DNA from: Bacteroidales bacterium
GTDB taxonomy: Bacteria; Bacteroidota; Bacteroidia; Bacteroidales; UBA932
Assembly (NCBI GenBank): GCA_015060445.1
Contig: SUYL01000048.1
Location: forward strand, 1-64,000
DNA length: 64,000 nt
Direction: 5' to 3'
The stretch's first letter is position 1. Every line of letters starts with the position of its first letter. The notes under the pieces were generated by a model. The model was not told where the DNA came from and made no database searches. It saw nothing but the letters and a program-made list of their open reading frames with translations. Positions 8,607-15,760 of the stretch are shown piece after piece. A program made the translations under genes and the position numbers.

Positions 8607-9737
8607 TTACTTGTTCAAACTCCTATACTTCTCCAGCAGTTCACCGGCGGCAATGAATGATTCCATTTTACCCTCCAGTACTGCATCTTCATAATCAACC
8701 ATGAGTTTCTCTATTACAGGATTCTCATAGAAACTGTTCTTTAGTGATTCGTTTATGCTCTCATACATCCAGAACCTTGCCTGCTGGCGGCGTTTGTGCT
8801 CATAGTAGCCGTTGCCCTTTACAAGATCAAAGTATTCCTCTATCTTGGCAAGGATCTCCGGCAATCCCTCTTTGGTTACAGATGAGGAGGTGAGGGCGGT
8901 AGGTACCCAGGTTGACTCTGTAGGAGGGAACAGGTGAAGGGCGTTGGCATACAATGCGCGGGCCATGGATGCCTTTTCAACATTGTTGCCGTCTGCTTTG
9001 GTTATGGCAATGAGGTCGCTCATCTCCATGATACCCCTCTTTATTCCCTGAAGGTCGTCTCCTGCACCGCTGAGCATCAGCAGGAGGAAGAAGTCGCTCA
9101 TTGAGTGTACTGCAATCTCAGACTGTCCTACACCAACGGTCTCAATGAATATTACATCGTACCCTGCAGCCTCACACAGGATTACTGTCTCACGGGTTTT
9201 TCTTGCTACGCCACCCAACGAGCCTGCGCTCGGGCTGGGGCGGATGAATGCGTTGGGGTCGTTGCAGAGGGTCTCCATACGGGTTTTGTCACCCAGGATA
9301 CTTCCCTTGCTCTTCTCACTGCTGGGGTCAATGGCCAATACTGCCAGTTTGTGCCCCTTTGAGGTGATGAAACTTCCGAATGCCTCAATGAATGTACTCT
9401 TTCCGGCACCTGGTACACCTGTGATTCCTATCCTCATGGATTTTATTCCGCTCTTTACAGCATGCTCCTGGCACGCTGCAATAATCTTCTGGGCAACTTC
9501 CCTGTGGGCTGGGAGGTTGCTCTCAACCAATGTTATTGCCTGACTGAGGATTGTTGTGTTCCCGGAGGTGATTCCGGCCATATATTCCTCTACAGAGAGT
9601 AGGGAAGGTTTCTTTTTGAAGAAATTCTTTATATATGGATTTATGATGGGTGGCTGTTCCACACCTTCATTCACTACCAATGCGGTATCGGGGTTTTCGT
9701 GGCATTTAGGAGGCCACTCTCCAGTTGTTGCGCTCAT
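8607..9737 (-). CDS. meaB: Methylmalonyl-CoA mutase-associated GTPase MeaB
   Basis: A 376-residue G3E-family GTPase that protects and reloads the adenosylcobalamin-dependent methylmalonyl-CoA mutase. The Walker A is GVPGAGKST (about residue 106), followed by AIDPSS, the Walker B-like DVIFIETVGVGQSE, the base-recognition ITKAD and a C-terminal helical dimerisation arm. The mutase genes themselves are not in the window. It suggests the succinate-to-propionate route common in Bacteroidales. The gene is transcribed ahead of the metal exporter. Confidence 0.93.
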   Translation of the reverse strand: MSATTGEWPPKCHENPDTALVVNEGVEQPPIINPYIKNFFKKKPSLLSVEEYMAGITSGNTTILSQAITLVESNLPAHREVAQKIIAACQEHAVKSGIKSMRIGITGVPGAGKSTFIEAFGSFITSKGHKLAVLAIDPSSEKSKGSILGDKTRMETLCNDPNAFIRPSPSAGSLGGVARKTRETVILCEAAGYDVIFIETVGVGQSEIAVHSMSDFFLLLMLSGAGDDLQGIKRGIMEMSDLIAITKADGNNVEKASMARALYANALHLFPPTESTWVPTALTSSSVTKEGLPEILAKIEEYFDLVKGNGYYEHKRRQQARFWMYESINESLKNSFYENPVIEKLMVDYEDAVLEGKMESFIAAGELLEKYRSLNK

Positions 9738-9770
9738 ATCTTTAACTGTTAATTGTCGGGATTATGAAAA

Positions 9771-10856
9771 TTATTCTACTGTACCTGTAATGAAAAGGTT
9801 TACAAGGGGCCTGTTTGGAGAATTGGTTATGAGGGTGAGGGTGTAAATGACTTCACCGCTGCAGTTCTTTGTATCCAGAACAGCCTCCAGGGTTGATTTC
9901 TCTCCGGGATTCAGACCTGTTTTTGTGATTATTTCAATTTCAGGCTTTTTCTCAATTTTATGGTATTTGAGGAGTGTGTGTCCGGTGTTTCGCAGGTTGA
10001 ATGTGGCCTTTACTTTCTCCCCCTTCCTTACTGTACCGAAGTTGTAGGAACTGTTCTCTGCCAGGAGCATTGGCGCCCTGTTCTTCTCCTCTTTTGAGAT
10101 GCCTGAGAAATTGTCAATTATCATGCACTCAATTGAAATGGGGGTTGCCGCCCTGGTACCGTTGCACACAACATATGCGGTATAGGTAGTGTTGCCCCAG
10201 TTTTTTGCTTTCCGTGTGTCAATTGTGTAACTGATATCTGCTACCCCATTCCCGGGTATTGTGGCAGGATCTATTGAGAGTTCCAGCCCGGCAGAAGCCC
10301 CTGCAAATTCAACTTTCACACTTTTTCCCGATATGTTTGCAATCTTGAAGTTGCCGCTTTTGGCATTCCCTTGTGCAATCTGCCCCCCCCTTATTACATT
10401 GTTCTTTACTCCAAGGGGGCCTATTGCTGTAGGGAACATCTCCTTTACCGAGCGTTCATTCTCGTATGCCAGACCTGTGATTCTCAGTATTATAGGTTTG
10501 GTACTTGCAGAGGTGTATACGGTAAGGGCCTTGTCAAAAGGGTAAGGGCCCTGGTCATTGAGGTAAGTTACCTCCACCTTGCCCCCCTCTCCCGGCATTA
10601 TGGGCTTTTTGGGCCACTTTGGAGTGGTACAGCCGCAAGAGGAGAGGATATTGCTTATGACAACCGGCTTGTCTGATATGTTCCTGAACTCAAATGAGCA
10701 GTGTTTTGCCCCTTCGTTAACGGAAATTTTACCGAAATTGTGCACTCTCTTTGTAAATTCAATGGCCTGCGCTGGTGCGCTTCCTCCCTGAGCCACAGCG
10801 TAATTGCTGAAAAATGCGGCTATCGGGAACAACAATATGTATAAAAATCTTCTCAT
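9771..10856 (-). CDS. DUF1573 repeat protein, exported
   Basis: A 361-residue protein with an N-terminal signal peptide (LLFPIAAFFSNYAVAQG, cleavage about residue 22-23). It has three immunoglobulin-like DUF1573 modules at about 32-120, 140-240 and 262-360. Typical strings are HNFGKISVNEG, SSCGCTTPKWPKKPIMPGE and YNFGTVRKGEKVKATFNLRNTG. Such proteins are common in Bacteroidetes and predicted periplasmic or surface-associated; the function is unknown. It has its own promoter at 10874-10881 and stands alone ahead of meaB (33-bp gap). Confidence 0.85.
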   Translation of the reverse strand: MRRFLYILLFPIAAFFSNYAVAQGGSAPAQAIEFTKRVHNFGKISVNEGAKHCSFEFRNISDKPVVISNILSSCGCTTPKWPKKPIMPGEGGKVEVTYLNDQGPYPFDKALTVYTSASTKPIILRITGLAYENERSVKEMFPTAIGPLGVKNNVIRGGQIAQGNAKSGNFKIANISGKSVKVEFAGASAGLELSIDPATIPGNGVADISYTIDTRKAKNWGNTTYTAYVVCNGTRAATPISIECMIIDNFSGISKEEKNRAPMLLAENSSYNFGTVRKGEKVKATFNLRNTGHTLLKYHKIEKKPEIEIITKTGLNPGEKSTLEAVLDTKNCSGEVIYTLTLITNSPNRPLVNLFITGTVE

Positions 10857-10873
10857 TTCACCAAGTTATCCTA

Positions 10874-10881
10874 CAAAGATA
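10874..10881 (-). promoter_or_regulatory. -7 box of the DUF1573 gene
   Basis: On the minus strand this reads TATCTTTG, an exact TAnnTTTG match 18 bp before the start codon. It lies back to back with the M16 peptidase promoter. Confidence 0.5.
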
Positions 10882-10893
10882 GTGCAAAAACAC

Positions 10894-10901
10894 TAAATTT
10901 G
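10894..10901 (+). promoter_or_regulatory. -7 box of the M16 peptidase gene
   Basis: TAAATTTG, an exact TAnnTTTG match, 23 bp before the ATG at 10925. It is only 12 bp from the divergent -7 box, so the two promoters must compete for polymerase. Confidence 0.5.
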
Positions 10902-10924
10902 TGGTGGATTTAAACTAATAAAAT

Positions 10925-13858
10925 ATGAAACCACTATTTAAATTATTTGTTGTGGCGGCCGCTCTTGTTTTTGCCGCCGGTTGTGGAAGCAAATACCAGT
11001 ATGAAACAGTAGAGGGTGATTTGCTTGATGCAAAAATCTACACATTGGACAATGGACTGAAGGTTTATATGACCGTTAATCCCGACAAGCCGCGCCTTCA
11101 GACATATATTGCCGTAAAGGTTGGTGCCAAGAATGACCCAAGTGAGACAACAGGTCTTGCACACTATTTTGAGCACCTTATGTTCAAAGGTACAGAGCAG
11201 TTTGGTACCAGTGATTATGCATCAGAGAAACCTTTGCTCGACCAGATAGAGCAGGAGTTTGAGAAGTACAGGCTCCTTACTGATGAGGCTGAACGTGCTG
11301 CTGCATACAAGGTGATTGACAGTTTGTCTTATGAGGCTTCAAAATTTGCCATCCCTAATGAGTATGACAAACTTATGGCTGCAATTGGAGCGCAGGGTAC
11401 AAACGCATATACCTCTTATGACCAGACAGTATATGTGGAGGATATCCCGAGCAACCAGATTGAGACATGGGCTAAAATACAGGCAGACCGTTTCAAGAAC
11501 AATGTAATAAGGGGATTCCATACAGAGTTGGAGACTGTGTATGAGGAGAAGAACATGTCACTTACACAGGACAGCAGAAGGGAATTGGAAGAGATGCTTG
11601 CAAAACTTTTCCCTAACCACCCTTATGGAAAACAGAGCGTACTGGGTACCCAGGAGCACCTGAAGAACCCTTCAATCACAAACATAAAGAACTACCACAA
11701 AGAGTGGTATGTTCCAAACAACATTGCCATCTGCGTTTCAGGAGATTTTGATCCCGACAAGATGGTTGAGATAATTGAGAAATACTGGGGTGACTTCCAG
11801 CCTAACAAGAACCTTAAAAAACTTGAGTTCCCTCAGGAGACTCCTCTAGCAGAGCCTGTTAAAGTTGTAATGGAGGGACAGGAGGCACCGTTCATGTATC
11901 TTGCATGGAGATTGCCTGCAGCAAACTCTGAGGATATGCCTGCACTTACAGTAATGGAGAATATCCTTAACAACGGCAGTACAGGTCTTATAGATGTGAA
12001 CATAAACCAGGCGCAGAAAGTACTTGGCGGTGCCGGTGGCGGTGTAAATGTCTTTGCAGACCACTCTTGCTTCATTATCTCTGCAAGACCTAAACATGGC
12101 CAGACTCTTCAGGAGGTTGAGGATCTGCTTATGGAGCAGGTTGAAAAACTGAAGAAGGGAGAGTTTGACGAGTCAATGATCAAGAGTGTGATCAACAATT
12201 ACAAGAAATATGAGATGTCCTCAATGGAGAGCAATGCAGACAGGGCTGACAAATTTGTAACTTCATTCATCTATGAGATTCCTTGGGCAAATATGGTTGC
12301 AGAACTTGACAACATGGCCAAAGTTACCAAAGAGGATGTTGTTGCCATGGCAAACAAATACCTTACAGACGGTTATGTTTCTATCCATAAAGAGCAGGGC
12401 AAGGCTCCTCAGACTGCAGCAATAAGCAAACCTAAGATAACCCCTATCCTTACCAATAGGGACAAACAGAGTGACTTCCTTGTTCAGGTTCAGGCAGAGG
12501 CAGCCGCTGCCCAGCCAATTGAGCCAGTGTTTGTGGATTTCAGCAAAGACTTGCAGAAAGGTAAGGCAAAGAGCGATATTGAGGTACTTTACAAGAAAAA
12601 TGAGAAGAACGACCTGTTTACCTTGAGCATTCAGATTGACTTTGGATCCAACGACAACAAGGCCATCTCATTTGCTACAGGTTACTTCAACTTCCTTGGG
12701 ACAGTTGAGAAGACAGCAGCCCAGATAAAGAAGGAACTTTATGACCTGGCTTGTAATGCAGGTGTAAATGCTGCAGGTGAGAAGGTTTATATTGGTGTAT
12801 CGGGTTTGAGCGAGAATATGGAGGCTGCCCTTGCAATCATTGAGGACAAGATTGCAAATGTGAAGGGTGATGACGCTGTACTTGCAAACTACAAAGGGAA
12901 TATCTTCAGGCAGAGGATAAACAGCAAGACCAACCAGAGGGCTTGCTACTCAATGCTTACCCAGTATGTAAACTACGGAAAGAACAACAATGCAACAAAT
13001 GTCCTTTCAAACCAGGAGATACAGGCACTTACATCTGAGCAACTGCTTTCAGAGATAAAGAATGCCCTTGGTTATGAGCAGACCATCACCTACTATGGTC
13101 CAATGGCCATGGAGGAGGTTATAGCAATTGTTGACAAGCACCACAACATCCCTGAGAAACTTGAGAAATATCCTAAGAAGGAGGATGTAAAACTCCAGGT
13201 TGTGGATGAGCCTAAGATTGTGATTGCCCCTTACAATGCAAAACAGATCTATATGATACAGTATTCAAACACAGGCAAAGAGGTGTTTGATCCTGCCCAG
13301 AACAACTGCATTGTGACTATGTACAATGAGTATTTTGGTGGTGGTATGAACTCTATCGTATTCCAGGAGATGCGTGAGGCTCGCGGTCTGGCATACTCTG
13401 CAAATGCAAGATATGTTACCCCTGGCAAGGAGAGTGAAACTTATTCGTTCACTACATTTATTGCAACCCAGAACGACAAGATGATGGATGCCATTAATGC
13501 ATTTGATGAAATCATAAACCAGATGCCACAATCAGAGGCTGCTTTCAATATTGCCAAGGAGAATCTCATTGCATACCACAGGACACAGCGCATGTTGGGA
13601 GCAAGTGTAATCAATTATTACCAGAACCTGAAGAAACTCGGGTTTGACTGTAGCGTTGACCCTCGCAAGGCAGAGTTTGAGAAGGTACAACAATTCACCC
13701 TTCAGGATGTTATAGATTTCCAGAACAAGGTAATAAAAGACAGGAAGTATGTGATTGGTATCCTTGGAACAGAAAAAGATTTGGATATGAAAGCCCTTAA
13801 CCCAGAGAAATATGGCAAAGTGGAGAGGGTTTCATTGGAAGATATTTTTGGATACTAA
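10925..13858 (+). CDS. M16 family zinc metallopeptidase, lipoprotein
   Basis: A 977-residue insulinase/pitrilysin-type peptidase. The lipobox VFAAGC (Cys20) predicts a lipoprotein facing the periplasm or outer membrane. The catalytic zinc motif HxxEH is intact (His80, Glu83, His84), and the distal Glu ligand lies in the ETVYEEKNMS segment. Two M16 halves are visible: the active N-terminal one and an inactive C-terminal one (EMREARGLAYSANARYV). This is the PqqL-like long form that degrades peptides in a closed chamber. The final codons overlap the -33 element of the ferredoxin promoter. Confidence 0.93.
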   Translation: MKPLFKLFVVAAALVFAAGCGSKYQYETVEGDLLDAKIYTLDNGLKVYMTVNPDKPRLQTYIAVKVGAKNDPSETTGLAHYFEHLMFKGTEQFGTSDYASEKPLLDQIEQEFEKYRLLTDEAERAAAYKVIDSLSYEASKFAIPNEYDKLMAAIGAQGTNAYTSYDQTVYVEDIPSNQIETWAKIQADRFKNNVIRGFHTELETVYEEKNMSLTQDSRRELEEMLAKLFPNHPYGKQSVLGTQEHLKNPSITNIKNYHKEWYVPNNIAICVSGDFDPDKMVEIIEKYWGDFQPNKNLKKLEFPQETPLAEPVKVVMEGQEAPFMYLAWRLPAANSEDMPALTVMENILNNGSTGLIDVNINQAQKVLGGAGGGVNVFADHSCFIISARPKHGQTLQEVEDLLMEQVEKLKKGEFDESMIKSVINNYKKYEMSSMESNADRADKFVTSFIYEIPWANMVAELDNMAKVTKEDVVAMANKYLTDGYVSIHKEQGKAPQTAAISKPKITPILTNRDKQSDFLVQVQAEAAAAQPIEPVFVDFSKDLQKGKAKSDIEVLYKKNEKNDLFTLSIQIDFGSNDNKAISFATGYFNFLGTVEKTAAQIKKELYDLACNAGVNAAGEKVYIGVSGLSENMEAALAIIEDKIANVKGDDAVLANYKGNIFRQRINSKTNQRACYSMLTQYVNYGKNNNATNVLSNQEIQALTSEQLLSEIKNALGYEQTITYYGPMAMEEVIAIVDKHHNIPEKLEKYPKKEDVKLQVVDEPKIVIAPYNAKQIYMIQYSNTGKEVFDPAQNNCIVTMYNEYFGGGMNSIVFQEMREARGLAYSANARYVTPGKESETYSFTTFIATQNDKMMDAINAFDEIINQMPQSEAAFNIAKENLIAYHRTQRMLGASVINYYQNLKKLGFDCSVDPRKAEFEKVQQFTLQDVIDFQNKVIKDRKYVIGILGTEKDLDMKALNPEKYGKVERVSLEDIFGY

Positions 13859-13877
13859 CAAATAGTTACTATCTTTG
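13847..13877 (+). promoter_or_regulatory. Promoter of the ferredoxin gene
   Basis: TTTG (13847-13850), a 19-bp spacer and TATCTTTG (13870-13877) match the Bacteroidetes -33/-7 promoter exactly. The -33 box is inside the last codons of the M16 gene. Confidence 0.75.
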
Positions 13878-13919
13878 CGCCGGTTTAAACACAATTTACA
13901 AACAATAAAATTTAAAGTC

Positions 13920-14087
13920 ATGGCTTACAAAATTACAGAGGATTGCGCAGCTTGCGGTACTTGCATTGACGAGTGTCCAGTAGGTGCTATTTCAGCAGGT
14001 GATATTTACAAAATTGATCCTAACATGTGTACTGATTGCGGTACTTGCGCAAACGCTTGCCCAATGGGTGCTATCGTACAGGCTTAA
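13920..14087 (+). CDS. 2[4Fe-4S] ferredoxin
   Basis: A 55-residue clostridial-type ferredoxin. Two CxxCxxCxxxC-P motifs bind two 4Fe-4S clusters: Cys9, 12, 15, 19 and Cys37, 40, 43, 47. It is a low-potential electron carrier for enzymes such as pyruvate:ferredoxin oxidoreductase. An in-frame upstream start (13875) would lie inside the promoter -7 box, so the ATG at 13920 (MAYKITEDC) is chosen. It is monocistronic, with a strong promoter and a strong terminator. Confidence 0.96.
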   Translation: MAYKITEDCAACGTCIDECPVGAISAGDIYKIDPNMCTDCGTCANACPMGAIVQA

Positions 14088-14110
14088 TTTTTAATAAGCA
14101 AGTATTTAAG

Positions 14111-14141
14111 GAGGTGGCTCAATTGAGTCACCTCTTTTTTT
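14111..14141 (+). terminator. Rho-independent terminator after ferredoxin
   Basis: A 10-bp stem (GAGGTGGCTC with GAGTCACCTC, one G-T wobble), an AATT loop and seven T. Confidence 0.9.
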
Positions 14142-14480
14142 GTGCATATTTGCCAGACGGCCCCCAGCCCCCAGCCCGGTGCCCTTTTAGTCTTCCTTTC
14201 TGCAGATTAGTGCATTCTTCTGTACCTGCTTTGCAGCATAACTGCTGATTAAGTATTCCTCAACGGCATACCGTAATTCATTGTCCTTACAATACTGTGG
14301 CGCAGATATTCCTGGCAGTTGCTCTTAAGGATAACGGCCCCATATTGCCCCGTTGTCCTTAAGAATATTCTTAAAGCCTATTGAAACGCGCATGCAGAGC
14401 GTTATTTGCAAATGTGATAAGGATAACGAATTGCATCATCTTTACAGAAGTGATCCAAGGCCAGTTATCTTAACGAATAG
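14142..14480. other. Intergenic stretch without a recognisable gene
   Basis: No credible coding region is seen. It contains a short C-rich repeat (CCCCCAG twice, about 14160-14180), an inverted repeat at 14324-14363 and a further copy of its arm word AAGGATAACG at 14419-14428. Together with the minisatellite that follows, it makes a nearly 600-bp non-coding block, the longest in the window. Confidence 0.6.
14324..14363. repeat. 14-bp inverted repeat
   Basis: Left arm CTTAAGGATAACGG (14324-14337) pairs with right arm CCGTTGTCCTTAAG (14350-14363) with one G-T wobble around a 12-nt loop. No T-run follows, so it is not an obvious terminator. Confidence 0.75.
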
Positions 14481-14665
14481 TGTGTGTAGGCAGTTGGTTT
14501 CTGGAGCATGTGCAGGCGAATGGCTTCATGGAATGTGTGCAGACGGATGGCTTCATGGAGTGTGTGCAGGCAGTTGGTGCCTGGAGCGTGTGTAGGCGGA
14601 TGGCTTCATGGAGTGTGTGCAGGTAGTTGGTACCTGGAGTGCGTGCAGGCGGATGGTGCCTGGGA
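14481..14665. repeat. Degenerate minisatellite of seven 24-28-nt units
   Basis: Units start at 14481, 14509, 14534, 14561, 14589, 14614 and 14642. Each begins near TGTGTGCAGGC and ends near TGGAG. Two subtypes alternate: one with CAGTTGG...CTGGAG and one with CGGATGGCTTCATGGAG, giving a higher-order period of about 53 nt. The array stops just before the 3' end of mnmD. Long apparent reading frames across it are a by-product of unit lengths near 27 and are not annotated. Confidence 0.85.
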
Positions 14666-14683
14666 ATTGATACCGGAATTGGT

Positions 14684-15535
14684 TTATAGAGATGCCCTCA
14701 GAATATGCCGTTTGCCGGGAGGGCCAGGGAGGCGTTCAAGGGTGAATCCTGCGTTGCGAAGTGCCTGTTTCACTGTCCCTTTGCTGCAGTAGGTAAGGAG
14801 TATGGTGCCGGGTGCACAGCCGGAGGCAATGGCGCGGAATATTGCCTCATCCCACAATTCGGGTTGGGTGGCAGGTGAAAATGTGTCATACAGCACAAGT
14901 GCCGGATGGGCGGAGTGTTTTGCTTCCCGATAGTATTCCTGCGTAAGTCCGGCAATGTCTGCACAGGATTTGTGCAGAATGAATGTCTCTTCACCTACGG
15001 AAATGTCTTCTTCCCAGGGACAATTGTGCATCTGCAGGAAAGTTTCCTTAATCGATTCTGCGGAAATGTCAATTGCAGAAATGTTATGGTGAGGGGGTGC
15101 CGGTGTATCGGCAAGAGATTTGTCGGGAGTGAAACCTGCCTTCTCCGCAATTATATTGTGGTAGTTGAGTTGTTGTATTTCAGGGAGGGATATTGGGTAT
15201 TTCTCTATTCCATAGTAGCAGATGCGGGGATAGGGGAGCCCTTGCATCCGCCGCTGTTGTTGCCATACCCATGAGAGGATGCAGTTGAGCCCTGTGCCGA
15301 ATCCCACATCAAAGATGTTCAGGTATCCTGAATTTTCGCCAGTGGTAGTGCAGGCATTGCCGGAAACCTCGCCGGCTCTGCGGAGAACAGGTGGAAACAG
15401 ATGCCCCAAGCCATTCTGGATATAGATATGCTGGGCCTCGGTGTATGCTCCGTTGCGGGAGTGGTATGTTTCGTTGAAACGGGTGAGTTGCAGTGTTGAA
15501 CTGCCGTCGCCGCTTGTTGTTATATTATGTTCCAT
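14684..15535 (-). CDS. mnmD: tRNA (mnm5s2U34) methyltransferase MnmD-like
   Basis: A 283-residue SAM-dependent methyltransferase of the DUF752/MnmD family, which completes the 5-methylaminomethyl-2-thiouridine modification at the wobble base of certain tRNAs. The SAM motif is FDVGFGTGLN. Downstream are ALVLYDTFSPATQPELW and the C-terminal GTILLTYCSKGTVKQALRNAGF and PGPPGKRHI. The start is placed at ATG 15535 (MEHNITTSGDGSSTLQ), because family members begin with TxDGSxTL. A longer frame reaches 15628 but would run through the promoter box. Only the MnmD part is present; the MnmC oxidase domain is absent. Confidence 0.88.
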   Translation of the reverse strand: MEHNITTSGDGSSTLQLTRFNETYHSRNGAYTEAQHIYIQNGLGHLFPPVLRRAGEVSGNACTTTGENSGYLNIFDVGFGTGLNCILSWVWQQQRRMQGLPYPRICYYGIEKYPISLPEIQQLNYHNIIAEKAGFTPDKSLADTPAPPHHNISAIDISAESIKETFLQMHNCPWEEDISVGEETFILHKSCADIAGLTQEYYREAKHSAHPALVLYDTFSPATQPELWDEAIFRAIASGCAPGTILLTYCSKGTVKQALRNAGFTLERLPGPPGKRHILRASL

Positions 15536-15577
15536 TTGTCTGCCTCTGCGGGGCGATGTTTCTCTTTGTTTGCAATG

Positions 15578-15585
15578 CAAAATTA
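15578..15585 (-). promoter_or_regulatory. -7 box of mnmD
   Basis: The minus strand reads TAATTTTG, an exact TAnnTTTG match 42 bp before the mnmD start. It also argues against the longer start at 15628. Confidence 0.4.
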
Positions 15586-15606
15586 GGTATAATTGTTTAG
15601 AATTGC

Positions 15607-15614
15607 TATATTTG
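15607..15614 (+). promoter_or_regulatory. Candidate -7 box upstream of secA
   Basis: TATATTTG, an exact TAnnTTTG match, 146 bp before the secA ATG. If used, the leader would contain the whole 25-nt repeat array at 15618-15726. Confidence 0.4.
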
Positions 15615-15617
15615 CGA

Positions 15618-15726
15618 GTTATTGGCACAGTGTGTGCTTGTGCCAGTAATGGCCCGGTGCATTTGAGCCAATAATGCCCAGTGCATATGTACCAGTAATG
15701 GCACGGCGCAGATGTGCTGGCAATGG
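15618..15726. repeat. Degenerate 25-nt tandem repeat in the secA leader
   Basis: Units begin at about 15618, then 15643, 15668, 15692 and 15717 (partial). The consensus is close to CCAGTAATGGC, then CGGTGCATATGTG. Units differ by several bases. No gene is visible in the array, and the secA start is 34 bp beyond it. Confidence 0.75.
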
Positions 15727-15760
15727 AATGGATTATAAAAACAGTTGAGAAGATAAAGAT

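Noticed and set aside
14508..14792. Cys/Trp-rich peptide with 9-residue repeats encoded by the minisatellite
   Set aside because: No promoter or ribosome site, composition follows the DNA repeat, and its end is antisense to the conserved C-terminus of mnmD.
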